The notes: generated from the letters alone by a model not told the origin. Positions 7,228-16,548 are shown, counted from the first letter of the stretch. The stretch: 64,000 nt of DNA from Polaromonas sp. (GCF_030689685.1 NZ_JAUYEY010000027.1:1-64000), one strand, 5' to 3'. Numbers and translations: made by a program.

Positions 7228-9870
7228 ATGCCCACTCCAGCGCCTCACCGGCCCCAGCCCCCCAGCGGCATGCCCGAGGCATTTTCCCGCCAGGGCCTGA
7301 GTGCAGGCGAGGCCGCACGCCGCCTCGCCGATCAGGGGCCCAACCTGCTGCCCGGCAGCGAACCCAAGTCCACCGCTGCCATCGTGCGCGAAGTGGTCAC
7401 CGAACCGATGTTCCTGATGCTGCTGGCCGCCGGTGGCATCTACCTGGCGCTGGGCGACCGGGGTGAGGCGCTGTTCCTGTTGAGCTTTGTGTTTGTGGTC
7501 ATCGGCATCACGCTGGTGCAGGAGCGCAAAACGCAGCGCGCGCTGGAGTCGCTGCGCGACCTGTCGGCCCCGCGTGCCCTGGTGATACGGGACGGCCAGG
7601 AGCAGCGCATTGCCGGACGCGAGGTGGTGCTGGGTGACTTGCTGGTGTTGCACGAGGGCGACCGCATTGCCGCCGATGCGCTGCTGGTGGACGGCCAGCT
7701 GGAGGTTGATGAATCGCTGCTCACGGGCGAGGCCGCGCCTGTGACCAAGCTGCCGGCACTGGGGGCCGGGGATGCCACCGCCCCCGCGCCGGGCGGCGAC
7801 GGCACGCCAGGCCTGTTTGCCAGCACCGTGGTCACGCGCGGCGTGGGTCTGGCCGAGGTTTGCGCCACCGCTGCCCACACCGCGGTCGGGCGCATCGGCA
7901 CCGACCTGGCCGCCACCACCGAGCCGCCTTCGGCGCTTCAGCAGCGATCGCGCAAGCTGGTGCGCCAGCTCGGTGTGGCCGCGCTGCTGCTGGCCAGCGC
8001 CCAGGTCCTGCTGGGCTGGTGGTGGAACGACCGGCCGCTGCTGGAGAGCCTGCTCTCCGGCATTGCGCTGGCCATGGCCATCCTGCCCGAGGAGATCCCG
8101 GTCATCCTTACCGTTTTCCTGGCGCTGGGCGCGTGGCGCATCTCCCGGCACAAGGTGCTGACGCGGCGCGTCACCGCCGTTGAGGCGCTGGGCGCCATCA
8201 CCGTGCTCGCTGTGGACAAGACCGGCACGCTGACGGTGAACCGCATGGCGGTGGCCGAGCTCGCCACGGCCGACGCGAACTTCCGGCCGGAAGATGCCGA
8301 CAGCCTGGTCGAAGAATTCCACCCACTGGTGGAATTTGCCATGCTGGCCACGCCCGGTGATCCGTTCGACCCGATGGAAAAGGCCATCCAGCATTTTGGC
8401 CACCACTGGCTGGCCGGTACCGAGCATGTGCACCACGGCCGCCAGCCCGAGTTTGAATACGCGCTGTCCGGAGAAATTCTGGCTATGACGCGCGTGTTTG
8501 CCAGTGCCGACCCCTCGCAGCACCTGCTGGCCACCAAGGGTGCGCCTGAGGCCGTGGCCGACCTGTGTCACCTCGACGCGGCGCAGCGCGATGCCATCGG
8601 CCGGCAGGTGGAAATCATGGCAGAACGCGGTCTGCGCGTGCTCGGCGTGGCGCGCGGGCGCTGGAGCGGGCAAGCCACCGCGCCGGACGCGGCGCCACCC
8701 TGGCCGCAAAGCCAGCACGATTTCGATTTCGAGTTTCTCGGCCTGGTCGCCCTGGCCGACCCGCCACGCGCCGAGGTGCCTGCCGCGCTGGCCGAATGCC
8801 GGCAGGCCGGTGTGCGCGTGATCATGATGACCGGCGACCACCCCGCCACGGCCCTGGCCATCGCGCGCCAGGTCGGCCTGTCGGAGCGCCCCGACTTGAT
8901 GACCGGCGCCGAGATCGAAGCCCTGGACGATGCCGCCCTGCGCCAGCGGCTGCGCCATGTGGACCTGTGCGCGCGCCTGAAACCCCAGCACAAGCTGCGC
9001 CTGGTGCAGATGCTGCGCACCGATGGCGAGGTGGTGGCCATGACTGGCGACGGCGTCAACGACGCGCCCGCACTCAAGGCCGCAGACGTGGGCATTGCCA
9101 TGGGCGAGCGTGGCACCGACGTGGCACGCGAGGCCGCCGCGCTGGTGCTGCTCGACGACAGCTTTGCGCGCATCGTGGCCGCCATCCGCCAGGGCCGGCG
9201 CATTGACGACAACATCCGCAAGGCCACGCGCTTTGTGTTTGCCGTGCACGTTCCCATCATCGCACTGGCGCTGGTGCCCACGCTGCTGCAATGGCCTGCG
9301 TTGTTGCTGCCGGTGCATATCGTGCTGCTACAGCTGTTGATCGACCCGACCTGTGCGGTGGTTCTGGAGGCTGAGCCTGAAGCCCCCGGCCTGATGGAGC
9401 GTCCGCCCCGCCCGGCGAGCGACTCCCCCTTTGCGCCGGCTGCGCTCGCCTACGCGGTGTTGCAGGGCGTGGGCATCGCGGTAGTGCTGCTTCTATGCAC
9501 CGCGTGGTTGAGCGCCCATGGCGGGAGTGCTGCGCAAATCCGGACAGTTGTGTTTGGCACGCTGGTGCTGAATGTACTGCTGCTGATTTTGGCCAACCGC
9601 AACCCGGCCCGACCTGCCTTTCTGTCGGCAATGGCGCCAACGACCTGGCTATGGCGCATTGCCTCTGCGATGGTCACGCTATTGGTGGCGGTGCTCGACC
9701 TGCCGTGGCTGCGGGGCCTGATGGGGCTTGATGGGGCTTGCCCTGCCGGGCGCCCGGGAACTGGCGCTCGCGGCCGTGCTGGTGGCACTGTGTCTGGTCT
9801 GGCTGGAACTGGTGCGGATGCTGGGGCAGCGCCTGGGTCGTGCAAGGCGTGGCAACTAGAGCCCAGCTGA
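7228..9870 (+). CDS. P-type cation-transporting ATPase with a frameshifted C-terminus
   Basis: An 880-residue membrane ATPase. It has the TGEAAP loop of the actuator domain, PEEIPVILT in helix 4, the phosphorylation motif DKTGTLT (Asp330), MTGDH and TGDGVNDAPALKAADVGIAMG, then a C-terminal membrane domain. It resembles the P2-type family of uncertain ion specificity. A perfect tandem copy of ATGGGGCTTG (9721-9740) shifts the frame. Without it, the frame would give GARELALAAVLVALCLVWLELV, a normal last helix, ending with TAG at 9857-9859. As it stands, the last 45 or so residues are Gly/Ala-rich and cannot form that helix. Confidence 0.85.
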   Translation: MPTPAPHRPQPPSGMPEAFSRQGLSAGEAARRLADQGPNLLPGSEPKSTAAIVREVVTEPMFLMLLAAGGIYLALGDRGEALFLLSFVFVVIGITLVQERKTQRALESLRDLSAPRALVIRDGQEQRIAGREVVLGDLLVLHEGDRIAADALLVDGQLEVDESLLTGEAAPVTKLPALGAGDATAPAPGGDGTPGLFASTVVTRGVGLAEVCATAAHTAVGRIGTDLAATTEPPSALQQRSRKLVRQLGVAALLLASAQVLLGWWWNDRPLLESLLSGIALAMAILPEEIPVILTVFLALGAWRISRHKVLTRRVTAVEALGAITVLAVDKTGTLTVNRMAVAELATADANFRPEDADSLVEEFHPLVEFAMLATPGDPFDPMEKAIQHFGHHWLAGTEHVHHGRQPEFEYALSGEILAMTRVFASADPSQHLLATKGAPEAVADLCHLDAAQRDAIGRQVEIMAERGLRVLGVARGRWSGQATAPDAAPPWPQSQHDFDFEFLGLVALADPPRAEVPAALAECRQAGVRVIMMTGDHPATALAIARQVGLSERPDLMTGAEIEALDDAALRQRLRHVDLCARLKPQHKLRLVQMLRTDGEVVAMTGDGVNDAPALKAADVGIAMGERGTDVAREAAALVLLDDSFARIVAAIRQGRRIDDNIRKATRFVFAVHVPIIALALVPTLLQWPALLLPVHIVLLQLLIDPTCAVVLEAEPEAPGLMERPPRPASDSPFAPAALAYAVLQGVGIAVVLLLCTAWLSAHGGSAAQIRTVVFGTLVLNVLLLILANRNPARPAFLSAMAPTTWLWRIASAMVTLLVAVLDLPWLRGLMGLDGACPAGRPGTGARGRAGGTVSGLAGTGADAGAAPGSCKAWQLEPS
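9721..9740 (+). repeat. 10-bp perfect tandem duplication inside the ATPase gene
   Basis: ATGGGGCTTG occurs twice head to tail. Ten bases is not a multiple of three, so the second copy moves translation into another frame. Removing one copy restores a hydrophobic helix of the kind expected at the end of a P-type ATPase. Gain or loss by slippage would switch between the two forms. Confidence 0.9.
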
Positions 9871-9920
9871 ACCCTGTTGTGCGATTCATGCCCTGTGGAC
9901 TTTGCCCACAGGCATGGCGG

Positions 9921-10625
9921 TCATGTCCGCGCCGGTATGCCCAGACCCTTGATGACCGCCGGCCGCGCCACAAAGGTTTCCAGCACACGCAGCACGTTCG
10001 GAAAGTCCTTGATGCCGACCAGCTCACCGGCCGCGTAGAACCCGATCAGGTTGCGCACCCAGCCGAAGGTGGCGATGTCGGCGATGGTGTAGTCGTCGCC
10101 CATGATCCAGGTCCGGCCGGCCAGCCGCCGCTCCAGCACACCGAGCAGCCGTTTCGATTGGGCCACGTAGCGGTCGCGCGGGCGCTTGTCGTCGTAGTCC
10201 TTGCCGGCGAACTTGTGGAAGAAGCCGAGCTGGCCGAACATCGGGCCGATGCCGCCCATCTGGAACATCAGCCACTGGAGGGTTTCATAACGGCCGGCGG
10301 CGTCAGGCGGCAGGAATTTCCCGGTTTTTTCGGCCAGGTAGATCAGGATGGCACCGGACTCGAACAGGCCCAGCGGCTTGCCGCCCGGGCCGTTCGGGTC
10401 GAGGATGGCCGGGATCTTGTTGTTGGGGCTCAGCGAGATGAACTCCGGTGACATCTGGTCGTTGGTGGCAAAGTCCACCAGGTGCGGCTCGTAGGGCAGG
10501 CCGGTTTCTTCCAGCATGATCGAGACCTTGACGCCGTTGGGCGTGGGCAGTGAATAAAGCTGGATGTGCTCGGGATGCAGTGCCGGCCATTTACGGGTGA
10601 TGGGAAAGGCGGAGAGATCGTTCAT
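9921..10625 (-). CDS. glutathione S-transferase of the YghU/YfcG (GstB) type
   Basis: A 234-residue protein. The N-terminal thioredoxin fold (LYSLPTPNGVKVSIMLEETGLPYEPHLVDF) contains the TPNG segment that takes the place of the usual Cys/Ser/Tyr in YghU/YfcG enzymes. LSPNNKIPAILDP and ESGAILIYLAEKTGKF bind glutathione. The C-terminal helical domain carries WIMGDDYTIADIATFGWVRN. Such enzymes usually act as disulfide-bond reductases on glutathione or glutathionyl-spermidine. ATG 10625 is preferred over the longer frame because family members start near that point. Confidence 0.85.
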   Translation of the reverse strand: MNDLSAFPITRKWPALHPEHIQLYSLPTPNGVKVSIMLEETGLPYEPHLVDFATNDQMSPEFISLSPNNKIPAILDPNGPGGKPLGLFESGAILIYLAEKTGKFLPPDAAGRYETLQWLMFQMGGIGPMFGQLGFFHKFAGKDYDDKRPRDRYVAQSKRLLGVLERRLAGRTWIMGDDYTIADIATFGWVRNLIGFYAAGELVGIKDFPNVLRVLETFVARPAVIKGLGIPART

Positions 10626-10756
10626 GGCGGGGTGGTGCTGTCCGGGGTCGGCTGTTGTTTGAACGGCAACTGTAGCCCAAGCCCGCGACAGGTGTGTTCG
10701 TATTCCGCGCTGCGGCGGGACCGCCGGTGTGACAGGCTTTTGGCGACGCGGCCCGG

Positions 10757-11428
10757 TCAAACGCGGTTGCGCAGGGTGAAGAAACCCCGGTACAGCGCCA
10801 CACTGATCACCATGCCCCAGGTCATGCCGACGATCATGCCGCCCAGCATGCCCGGCAGGGTACTTGTGCCGGTGGACAGTTGCCAGCGCGAAAACCACAG
10901 CGCGCCCGCAGTCATGCCGGCCAGCATCCAGCCGGAACACAGCAGGTTCTGTGCAAACAGCGAACACAGATACCGGCCACAGTGCGGCCTGAGCAGCCGC
11001 AGGCTGGGGATGGCGAGCAGCCCTCCGGCCAGCATGCCCGCGTGCATGCCGGGCAGCAATTCAAGGTGCAGCCGGAAGCTGTCCACGAAACCAAGAGAAG
11101 CTGATTGTGCGCACAGGCTGTCCAGTCTGGCGGGGCCTGCATGGTAGATGTCGTAGAGCAGGCCCAGCAACATGCCGCCGAAGCCGAGCGACAGCATCAC
11201 ATGGGGCGGTGACAATCCGGCGCGTTGCGGTCGGACCCAGGCCAGGGCGGCGCATCCTGCCGCCACCGCCGCAAGTGTGAGAACAACAATCGCGGGGAGG
11301 TTTTTGTTGCCCACCGGGCCGTACTGACCAAGCGACCAGAGTGTGAGCCCAGCCAGCAAAACCAGAAGGGCCGGGGTCAGGGCGGCCGAGCCGATGCCGC
11401 GCGCCAGCCAGTGAGGGTGGGTATTCAT
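10757..11428 (-). CDS. integral membrane protein of unknown function
   Basis: A 223-residue protein with about six hydrophobic segments, rich in Gly, Leu and Met (MLGGMIVGMTWGMVISVALY near the end, LGFGGMLLGLLYDIYHAGPARLDSL in the middle). A HLELLPGMHAGMLAGG segment with closely placed His and Met residues might bind a metal such as copper, but this is only suggested by composition. No family is recognised. It lies 131 bases upstream of the GST gene on the same strand and may share its transcript. Confidence 0.65.
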   Translation of the reverse strand: MNTHPHWLARGIGSAALTPALLVLLAGLTLWSLGQYGPVGNKNLPAIVVLTLAAVAAGCAALAWVRPQRAGLSPPHVMLSLGFGGMLLGLLYDIYHAGPARLDSLCAQSASLGFVDSFRLHLELLPGMHAGMLAGGLLAIPSLRLLRPHCGRYLCSLFAQNLLCSGWMLAGMTAGALWFSRWQLSTGTSTLPGMLGGMIVGMTWGMVISVALYRGFFTLRNRV

Positions 11429-11708
11429 CGGTGGAGAGTCATTGAAGCCATCCTGCCGTCAGGGGTGAGCGCGCAGGGCGTCTGAATTCGGGTAAACCCC
11501 ATGGCAACACCGACGTGGCCGCATCAACATCCTGTAGCTGGTGGACAAAAGAGGGGAGCAGTTGCTTCTTCATGAACCAAAACTTTAGCCGCTGCATGGC
11601 TTTGCCGCCCAGCGTGTTAACGAAGCGCGCCTGGAATGCATGAGTGTCCGTTTGGGGGCACGAAAGCGGTTTGCGGTGGCGCTGGCTTGACTACAACATG
11701 GTATTTTG

Positions 11709-12506
11709 ATGAAAACCTGCCCCACTGGCTCCGCTTCCGCCGCACCTTCAAGTTCATGGCTTTATCTGCTGGAGCGATTTGACGTCGGCGTGGTTCATCT
11801 CGACCTCGAATTGCGGGTAATGGGCATGAATGACTATGCGCGGCGCAGCTTGCCCGTGCAGGACAAAATGCCGTTTGGCAAGCTCGTGACCTCTTTTCAT
11901 CCCGAAGCAGCCCAGGCCAAGGTGAAGTTTCTGCTGGGGCAAGCGGAGTGCCCGGTGAACAACGCGCCGCCCATGGCCATGATGATCAATATTCCGGACC
12001 GGGTGTTGTTGATCAAGGTGTCCAAGATCGGGGATGCCCAGGGCGCCACCACGGGCTATACCCTGGTTTTCTATGACATCACCGAGGTGGTGAGCCAGGA
12101 GGTGGATGGCGGCGCCACGCGTAGCACGCGTGAAGGCGGGCAAAAGCGTCAATTGCGCAAGATTCCGACCATCAAACAAAACAGGGTGCTGCTGGTGGAT
12201 GTGCCCAGTGTCTCGTTTATCCGCTCGGAAGGGCATTACACCTGGGTGCATACCGGTCATGGCAGCCAGTTCTGCAACCTCAATATTGGTGACCTGGAGA
12301 GCCGGCTCGATCCGCAGCTGTTCCTGCGGGTGCATCGCAGCTACATCGTCAACCTGTCCCATGTGGATGAAATCGTGCGTGGCGACGGCCGCATGACGCT
12401 GCGCATGATGGGGTCCCCGCCGGTCGAGATTCCGGTGTCGCGCGCAAGTGCGCCGCGCCTGATGGAGCACCTGGGGCTGACAGACGCGGTTGCGGTCAAG
12501 GCCTGA
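11709..12506 (+). CDS. PAS-LytTR transcriptional regulator, likely controlling the CO dehydrogenase genes
   Basis: A 265-residue protein. Residues about 15-115 look like a PAS sensor (FDVGVVHLDLELRVMGMNDYARRSL). Residues about 150-250 are a LytTR DNA-binding domain (VSFIRSEGHYTWVHT, FLRVHRSYIVNLSHVDEI). Known CO dehydrogenase clusters of carboxidotrophs carry LytTR proteins (CoxC, CoxH) with membrane helices; this one is soluble with a PAS domain in their place. It lies 166 bases upstream of coxM, on the same strand. ATG 11709 is chosen over the TTG directly before it. A ligand such as haem-bound CO is possible but not shown. Confidence 0.8.
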   Translation: MKTCPTGSASAAPSSSWLYLLERFDVGVVHLDLELRVMGMNDYARRSLPVQDKMPFGKLVTSFHPEAAQAKVKFLLGQAECPVNNAPPMAMMINIPDRVLLIKVSKIGDAQGATTGYTLVFYDITEVVSQEVDGGATRSTREGGQKRQLRKIPTIKQNRVLLVDVPSVSFIRSEGHYTWVHTGHGSQFCNLNIGDLESRLDPQLFLRVHRSYIVNLSHVDEIVRGDGRMTLRMMGSPPVEIPVSRASAPRLMEHLGLTDAVAVKA

Positions 12507-12508
12507 TC

Positions 12509-12537
12509 TTTCGGTTGGCCGAAAACCGGTTTTTCAC
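12509..12537 (+). terminator. weak hairpin with T-run after the LytTR gene
   Basis: TTTCGG-TTGG-CCGAAA is followed by ACCGGTTTTTC just after the regulator's stop. The stem is short and the T-run has five bases, so it may end the transcript only in part. It would separate the regulator from the coxM operon. Confidence 0.4.
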
Positions 12538-12549
12538 GACGTATTTTTC

Positions 12550-12578
12550 ATTCGTGCGCTCTCGTTGCCGTTCGTGCG
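12550..12578 (+). promoter_or_regulatory. LytTR-type direct-repeat operator upstream of coxM
   Basis: ATTCGTGCG (12550-12558) and GTTCGTGCG (12570-12578) are direct repeats with a centre-to-centre distance of 20 bases, two turns of the helix. LytTR regulators such as AlgR and AgrA bind direct repeats of about 9 bases with about 12 bases between them. The site is between the LytTR gene and coxM, about 95 bases before the coxM start, a normal distance for an activator. Confidence 0.55.
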
Positions 12579-12672
12579 GCGTGAACGACGGTTGATTGCT
12601 TAGCTTCCCCAGCTGAATCGGCTGGCGCTAGAGTGCGCTTCTAAAGGTCCTCGGGCCGTATAAGGAGACAAA

Positions 12673-13536
12673 GTGATTCCCCCCTCATTTGCCTACCATG
12701 CGCCTCGCTCCATTGGCGAGGCGCTTTCGCTGCTGACTGAGCTGGGCGACGATGCCAAGCTTCTGGCCGGCGGACACAGCCTGTTGCCCATGATGAAGCT
12801 GCGTTTTGCCCAGCCGGGAGCGCTGATTGACATCAACCGGATTCCCGAATTGCGTGGCATCCGGGAGGAAGGCGGCCAGATCCGCATCGGCGCGATGACG
12901 ACTGAAAACGAGCTGATAGCTTCCAGACTTTTGCAGGACCGCCTGCCGCTGTTGCCCGAGGCGGCCCTGCTCATTGCCGACCCTCAGGTGCGTAACCGCG
13001 GCACCATCGGCGGTGACATTGCCCACGGCGACCCCGGCAACGACCATCCCGCGATAGCGATGGCGCTGGATGCTACGTTTGTACTACAGGGGCCGGCTGG
13101 TGAGCGTCGGGTTTTGGCCGTTGATTTCTTCCAGGGCACCTACATGACGGCGCTGGCCGAGAACGAAATTCTGACCGCCATTCTGGTGGCTCCGTTCCTG
13201 CCCGGTACCGGTTATGCCTATCAGAAGCTCAAGCGTAAAACGGGGGACTGGGCGACCGCCGGTGCGGCAGTGGTTCTGCGCATGGCCGGTGGCGTGGTGA
13301 CGCAAGCCAGCATAGCTCTGACCAATGTGGCGCCGACTGCGCTGCGCGCCCGTGATGCCGAGGCGGCCCTGATCGGCAAGCCCGTGAATGACGCCACGCT
13401 GGACGCTGTGGCCAAGGCGGTGCGCGCTGTCTGCGACCCGGCGGAGGACCTGCGTGGCGACGTTGAGTACAAGACAGCGATGGCGGGCCAAATGACCAAG
13501 CGAGCGATCAGCGCCGCTGCCGCCCGCTGCCGCTGA
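12673..13536 (+). CDS. coxM: aerobic carbon monoxide dehydrogenase, medium (FAD) subunit
   Basis: A 287-residue FAD-binding subunit of the xanthine oxidase family. AGGHSLLP (from residue 32) and TIGGD (111-115) are the two FAD pyrophosphate-binding motifs. The C-terminal CO dehydrogenase flavoprotein domain begins near residue 175. It accepts electrons from the iron-sulfur subunit. The start is GTG 12673, preceded by a strong AAGGAG site. It opens the operon coxM-coxS-coxL, the gene order usual for form I CO dehydrogenase. Confidence 0.9.
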   Translation: MIPPSFAYHAPRSIGEALSLLTELGDDAKLLAGGHSLLPMMKLRFAQPGALIDINRIPELRGIREEGGQIRIGAMTTENELIASRLLQDRLPLLPEAALLIADPQVRNRGTIGGDIAHGDPGNDHPAIAMALDATFVLQGPAGERRVLAVDFFQGTYMTALAENEILTAILVAPFLPGTGYAYQKLKRKTGDWATAGAAVVLRMAGGVVTQASIALTNVAPTALRARDAEAALIGKPVNDATLDAVAKAVRAVCDPAEDLRGDVEYKTAMAGQMTKRAISAAAARCR

Positions 13537-13564
13537 ACCCAAAGAAGAACAGGAGACACAAGCG

Positions 13565-14053
13565 ATGACCAAGAAAATTGTTTCAATGACCATCAATGGC
13601 CGCAAGGTGGAAGAGGCGGTCGAACCGCGCACACTGCTGGTGCATTTTCTGCGCGAGAAGATGAACCTGACCGGTGCACACATCGGTTGCGAAACCAGCC
13701 ACTGCGGTGCCTGTACGGTGGACATCGACGGTCAATCCGTCAAGTCTTGTACCCATCTGGCCGTGCAGTGTGATGGCAGCGACATCAAGACCGTCGAGGG
13801 CTTGGCCAATGCCGGTGTTCTGCATGCGGTGCAGGAGGGCTTCTACAGGGAGCACGGGCTGCAATGCGGCTTCTGCACCCCGGGCATGCTGATGCGTGCT
13901 TACCGTTTCCTGCAGGACAACCCCGACCCGACCGAGGAGGAAGTGCGTTCCGGCATGTCGGGCAATCTGTGCCGTTGTACCGGTTACCAGAACATCGTCA
14001 AGGCTGTGCTGCACGCAGCCCGGGCACTGCAACAAAACAAGGTCGCCGCGTAA
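13565..14053 (+). CDS. coxS: aerobic carbon monoxide dehydrogenase, small (2Fe-2S) subunit
   Basis: A 162-residue protein with two [2Fe-2S] clusters. Cys42, Cys47, Cys50 and Cys62 ([10 protein letters not shown]...SC) form the plant-type ferredoxin cluster. Cys101, Cys104, Cys136 and Cys138 (CGFC...CRC) form the second cluster near the molybdenum cofactor. It carries electrons from the molybdenum-copper site to the FAD subunit. It begins 28 bases after coxM with an AGGAGA site. Length and motif spacing are normal for the family. Confidence 0.92.
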   Translation: MTKKIVSMTINGRKVEEAVEPRTLLVHFLREKMNLTGAHIGCETSHCGACTVDIDGQSVKSCTHLAVQCDGSDIKTVEGLANAGVLHAVQEGFYREHGLQCGFCTPGMLMRAYRFLQDNPDPTEEEVRSGMSGNLCRCTGYQNIVKAVLHAARALQQNKVAA

Positions 14054-14080
14054 GCGCGGACGTCCATCAAGGAGACAGGT

Positions 14081-16483
14081 ATGAACGCACCAATGAGTGA
14101 CCGTGAAAAAGCCCTGATGGGCATGGGTGAGTCCCGCCTGCGCAAGGAAGATGCGCGCTTCATCCAGGGCAAGGGCAACTACGTCGATGACATCAAGCTG
14201 CCCAACATGGTGTTCATGGACATCGTGCGCTCGCCGGTGGCCCATGCCCGGATCAAGCGCATCAACAAGGAAGAAGCGCTCAAAATCCCCGGCGTGATTG
14301 CGGTGCTGACCGCCGACGACCTCAAGCCGCTCAAGCTGCACTGGATGCCTACCCTGGCCGGTGACGTGCAGGCGGTGCTGGCCGATGAAAAAGTGCATTT
14401 CCAGATGCAGGAAGTGGCGGTGGTGATTGCCGAAGACCGTTATGCGGCTGCCGACGGCGTGGAAGCCGTCGAGGTGGAATACGAGGAACTGCAGGCCGTG
14501 GTGGACCCGTTCGAGGCACTCAAGCCCGGCGCGCCGGTGCTGCGTGAAGACCTGGCCGGCAAAACCGAGGGTGCGCACGGCAAGCGCTACCACCACAACC
14601 ATATCTTCACATGGGATGCCGGCGACAAGGAAGCCACCGATGCGGTTTTTGCCGGTGCGCCCGTCACGGTCAAGCAGGACATGTTTTATCCCCGCGTGCA
14701 CCCATGTCCGCTGGAGACCTGTGGTGCGGTCGCCTCGTTTGACCCGGTGCGCGGCGAACTCACCACCTGGCTGACCAGCCAGGCGCCGCACATCGTGCGT
14801 ACCGTGGTATCGATGCTGTCGGGCATTCCGGAGTCGAAGGTGCGCATCATCTCGCCGGACATCGGTGGCGGCTTTGGCAACAAGGTGCCGATCTACCCCG
14901 GCTATGTGTGCGCCATCGTCGCCTCCATCGTGCTGGGCCGGCCGGTGAAATGGATCGAAGACCGCATCGAGAACATCTCCAGCACCGGCTTTGCCCGCGA
15001 CTACCACATGACCGGCGAGCTGGCCGCCACGGCCGACGGCAAGATCCTGGCACTGCGCACCAATGTGATCGCCGACCACGGCGCCTTTGACGCCTGTGCC
15101 GACCCGACCAAGTTTCCGGCCGGCATGTTCCACATCTGCTCGGGCAGTTACGACATTCCCAGCGCCTACTGCCGGGTCGATGGGGTCTACACCAATAAGG
15201 CGCCGGGTGGCGTGGCTTACCGCTGCTCGTTCCGTGTGACCGAGGCGGTCTACCTGGTCGAGCGCATGGTCGATGTGCTGGCGCAGAAGCTCAATATGGA
15301 CAAGGCCGAGATCCGTGCCAAGAACTTCGTCAAGCGTGAGCAGTTTCCCTACACCTCGGCGTTTGGTTTCGAATACGACTCGGGCGACTACCAGACCGCG
15401 CTGGACAAGGTGCTCAAGGCGGTGGACTACAAGGGCTTGCGCGCCGAGCAGGCGCTCAAGCGCGCGGATCCGAAATGCCCGACGCTGATGGGCATCGGCC
15501 TGGTCACCTTCACAGAGGTCGTCGGCGCGGGGCCGAGCAAGATGTGCGACATCCTGGGCGTGGGCATGTTCGACTCGTGCGAGATCCGTGTGCACCCGAC
15601 CGGCAGCGCGATCGCCCGCATGGGCACCATCTCGCAGGGGCAGGGGCACCAGACCACCTATGCGCAGATCATTGCCACTGAACTTGGCATTCCGTCCGAG
15701 GTGATCCAGGTCGAGGAGGGTGACACCAGTACGGCACCCTACGGGCTTGGCACCTATGGTTCGCGCTCCACGCCGGTGGCCGGCGCCGCGATTGCGATGG
15801 CCTCGCGCAAGATCCACGCGAAAGCCAAGAAGATCGCCGCGCACCTGCTGGAAGTCAGCGAAGCCGATCTCGAATGGGAAATCGACCGTTTCAAACTGCG
15901 TGGCAATGACGACAAGTTCAAGACCATGAAGGACATTGCCTGGGCTGCCTACAACCAGCCGCCACCCGGACTGGAGCCGGGGCTGGAGGCTGTGCATTAT
16001 TACGACCCGCCCAATTTCACCTTCCCCTTCGGCGTCTACCTGTGCGTGGTGGACATCGACAAGGGCACGGGCGAGACCAAGATCCGCCGCTTTTATGCGC
16101 TCGACGACTGCGGCACCCGCATCAATCCGATGATCATCGAGGGCCAGATTCATGGGGGTCTGACCGAGGGTTTTGCGGTGGCGATGGGGCAACTGCTGTC
16201 CTTCGACAAGCAGGGCAACATCCAGGGTAACTCGCTGATGGACTACTTCCTGCCGACGGCTGTGGAAACGCCGAAATGGGAAACCGACTTCACGGTGACG
16301 CCTTCGCCGCACCACCCTCTGGGTGCCAAGGGTGTGGCCGAGTCCCCTCACGTGGGCAGCATCCCGACGTTCACGAGCGCCATGGTCGATGCGTTTGCGC
16401 ATCTCGGGGTAACCCATTTCAACATGCCACACTCGGCCTACCGCGTGTGGCAGGAACTTAAAAAGGCCGGCATCGCCATCTGA
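14081..16483 (+). CDS. coxL: aerobic carbon monoxide dehydrogenase, large (Mo-Cu) subunit, form I
   Basis: An 800-residue molybdenum hydroxylase subunit that oxidises CO to CO2. The key point is the active-site loop AYRCSFR at residues 379-385. The consensus AYXCSFR defines form I, true CO dehydrogenases, and Cys382 would be the ligand of the copper ion. Form II relatives have a different loop (AYRGAGR). The cofactor-binding segments IGGGFGNKVPIYPGY and GQGHQTTYAQI are present, as is the glutamate near the C-terminus (GAKGVAESP) that acts as base in this family. It starts 27 bases after coxS with an AAGGAGA site. Confidence 0.93.
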   Translation: MNAPMSDREKALMGMGESRLRKEDARFIQGKGNYVDDIKLPNMVFMDIVRSPVAHARIKRINKEEALKIPGVIAVLTADDLKPLKLHWMPTLAGDVQAVLADEKVHFQMQEVAVVIAEDRYAAADGVEAVEVEYEELQAVVDPFEALKPGAPVLREDLAGKTEGAHGKRYHHNHIFTWDAGDKEATDAVFAGAPVTVKQDMFYPRVHPCPLETCGAVASFDPVRGELTTWLTSQAPHIVRTVVSMLSGIPESKVRIISPDIGGGFGNKVPIYPGYVCAIVASIVLGRPVKWIEDRIENISSTGFARDYHMTGELAATADGKILALRTNVIADHGAFDACADPTKFPAGMFHICSGSYDIPSAYCRVDGVYTNKAPGGVAYRCSFRVTEAVYLVERMVDVLAQKLNMDKAEIRAKNFVKREQFPYTSAFGFEYDSGDYQTALDKVLKAVDYKGLRAEQALKRADPKCPTLMGIGLVTFTEVVGAGPSKMCDILGVGMFDSCEIRVHPTGSAIARMGTISQGQGHQTTYAQIIATELGIPSEVIQVEEGDTSTAPYGLGTYGSRSTPVAGAAIAMASRKIHAKAKKIAAHLLEVSEADLEWEIDRFKLRGNDDKFKTMKDIAWAAYNQPPPGLEPGLEAVHYYDPPNFTFPFGVYLCVVDIDKGTGETKIRRFYALDDCGTRINPMIIEGQIHGGLTEGFAVAMGQLLSFDKQGNIQGNSLMDYFLPTAVETPKWETDFTVTPSPHHPLGAKGVAESPHVGSIPTFTSAMVDAFAHLGVTHFNMPHSAYRVWQELKKAGIAI

Positions 16484-16496
16484 GATCAGCTTGACC

Positions 16497-16530
16497 AGGG
16501 CGGGTGCATTGCGGTGCACCCGCCCTCTTG
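16497..16530 (+). terminator. strong hairpin between coxL and coxG
   Basis: AGGGCGGGTGCA pairs perfectly with TGCACCCGCCCT around a six-base loop and is followed by CTTGTATTTTT. It has the form of an intrinsic terminator but sits 19 bases before coxG, inside what is otherwise one gene series. It probably ends a share of transcripts so that the enzyme subunits are made in excess of the maturation proteins, or it protects the 3' end of the structural mRNA. Confidence 0.65.
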
Positions 16531-16548
16531 TATTTTTAGAAAGAATCC

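Noticed and set aside
7069-9318. 749-residue open frame on the minus strand opposite the P-type ATPase
   Set aside because: Low-complexity, Gln/His/Gly-rich shadow of the ATPase coding strand; no motif or ribosome site.
12620-12640. Possible sigma-54 promoter (TGGCGC...TGC) before coxM
   Set aside because: The GG-to-GC spacing is nine bases and not the required ten, and no sigma-54 activator is nearby.
12895-12935. CTGATAGCTTCCAG inside coxM, similar to the TGATAGCTG repeat
   Set aside because: Only the first bases match, the later blocks of the repeat are absent, and the protein sequence is normal there.
13583-16519. 978-residue open frame on the minus strand opposite coxS-coxL
   Set aside because: It is the mirror of the strongly conserved coxS and coxL genes in GC-rich DNA, is rich in His, Arg and Gly, and has no domain.
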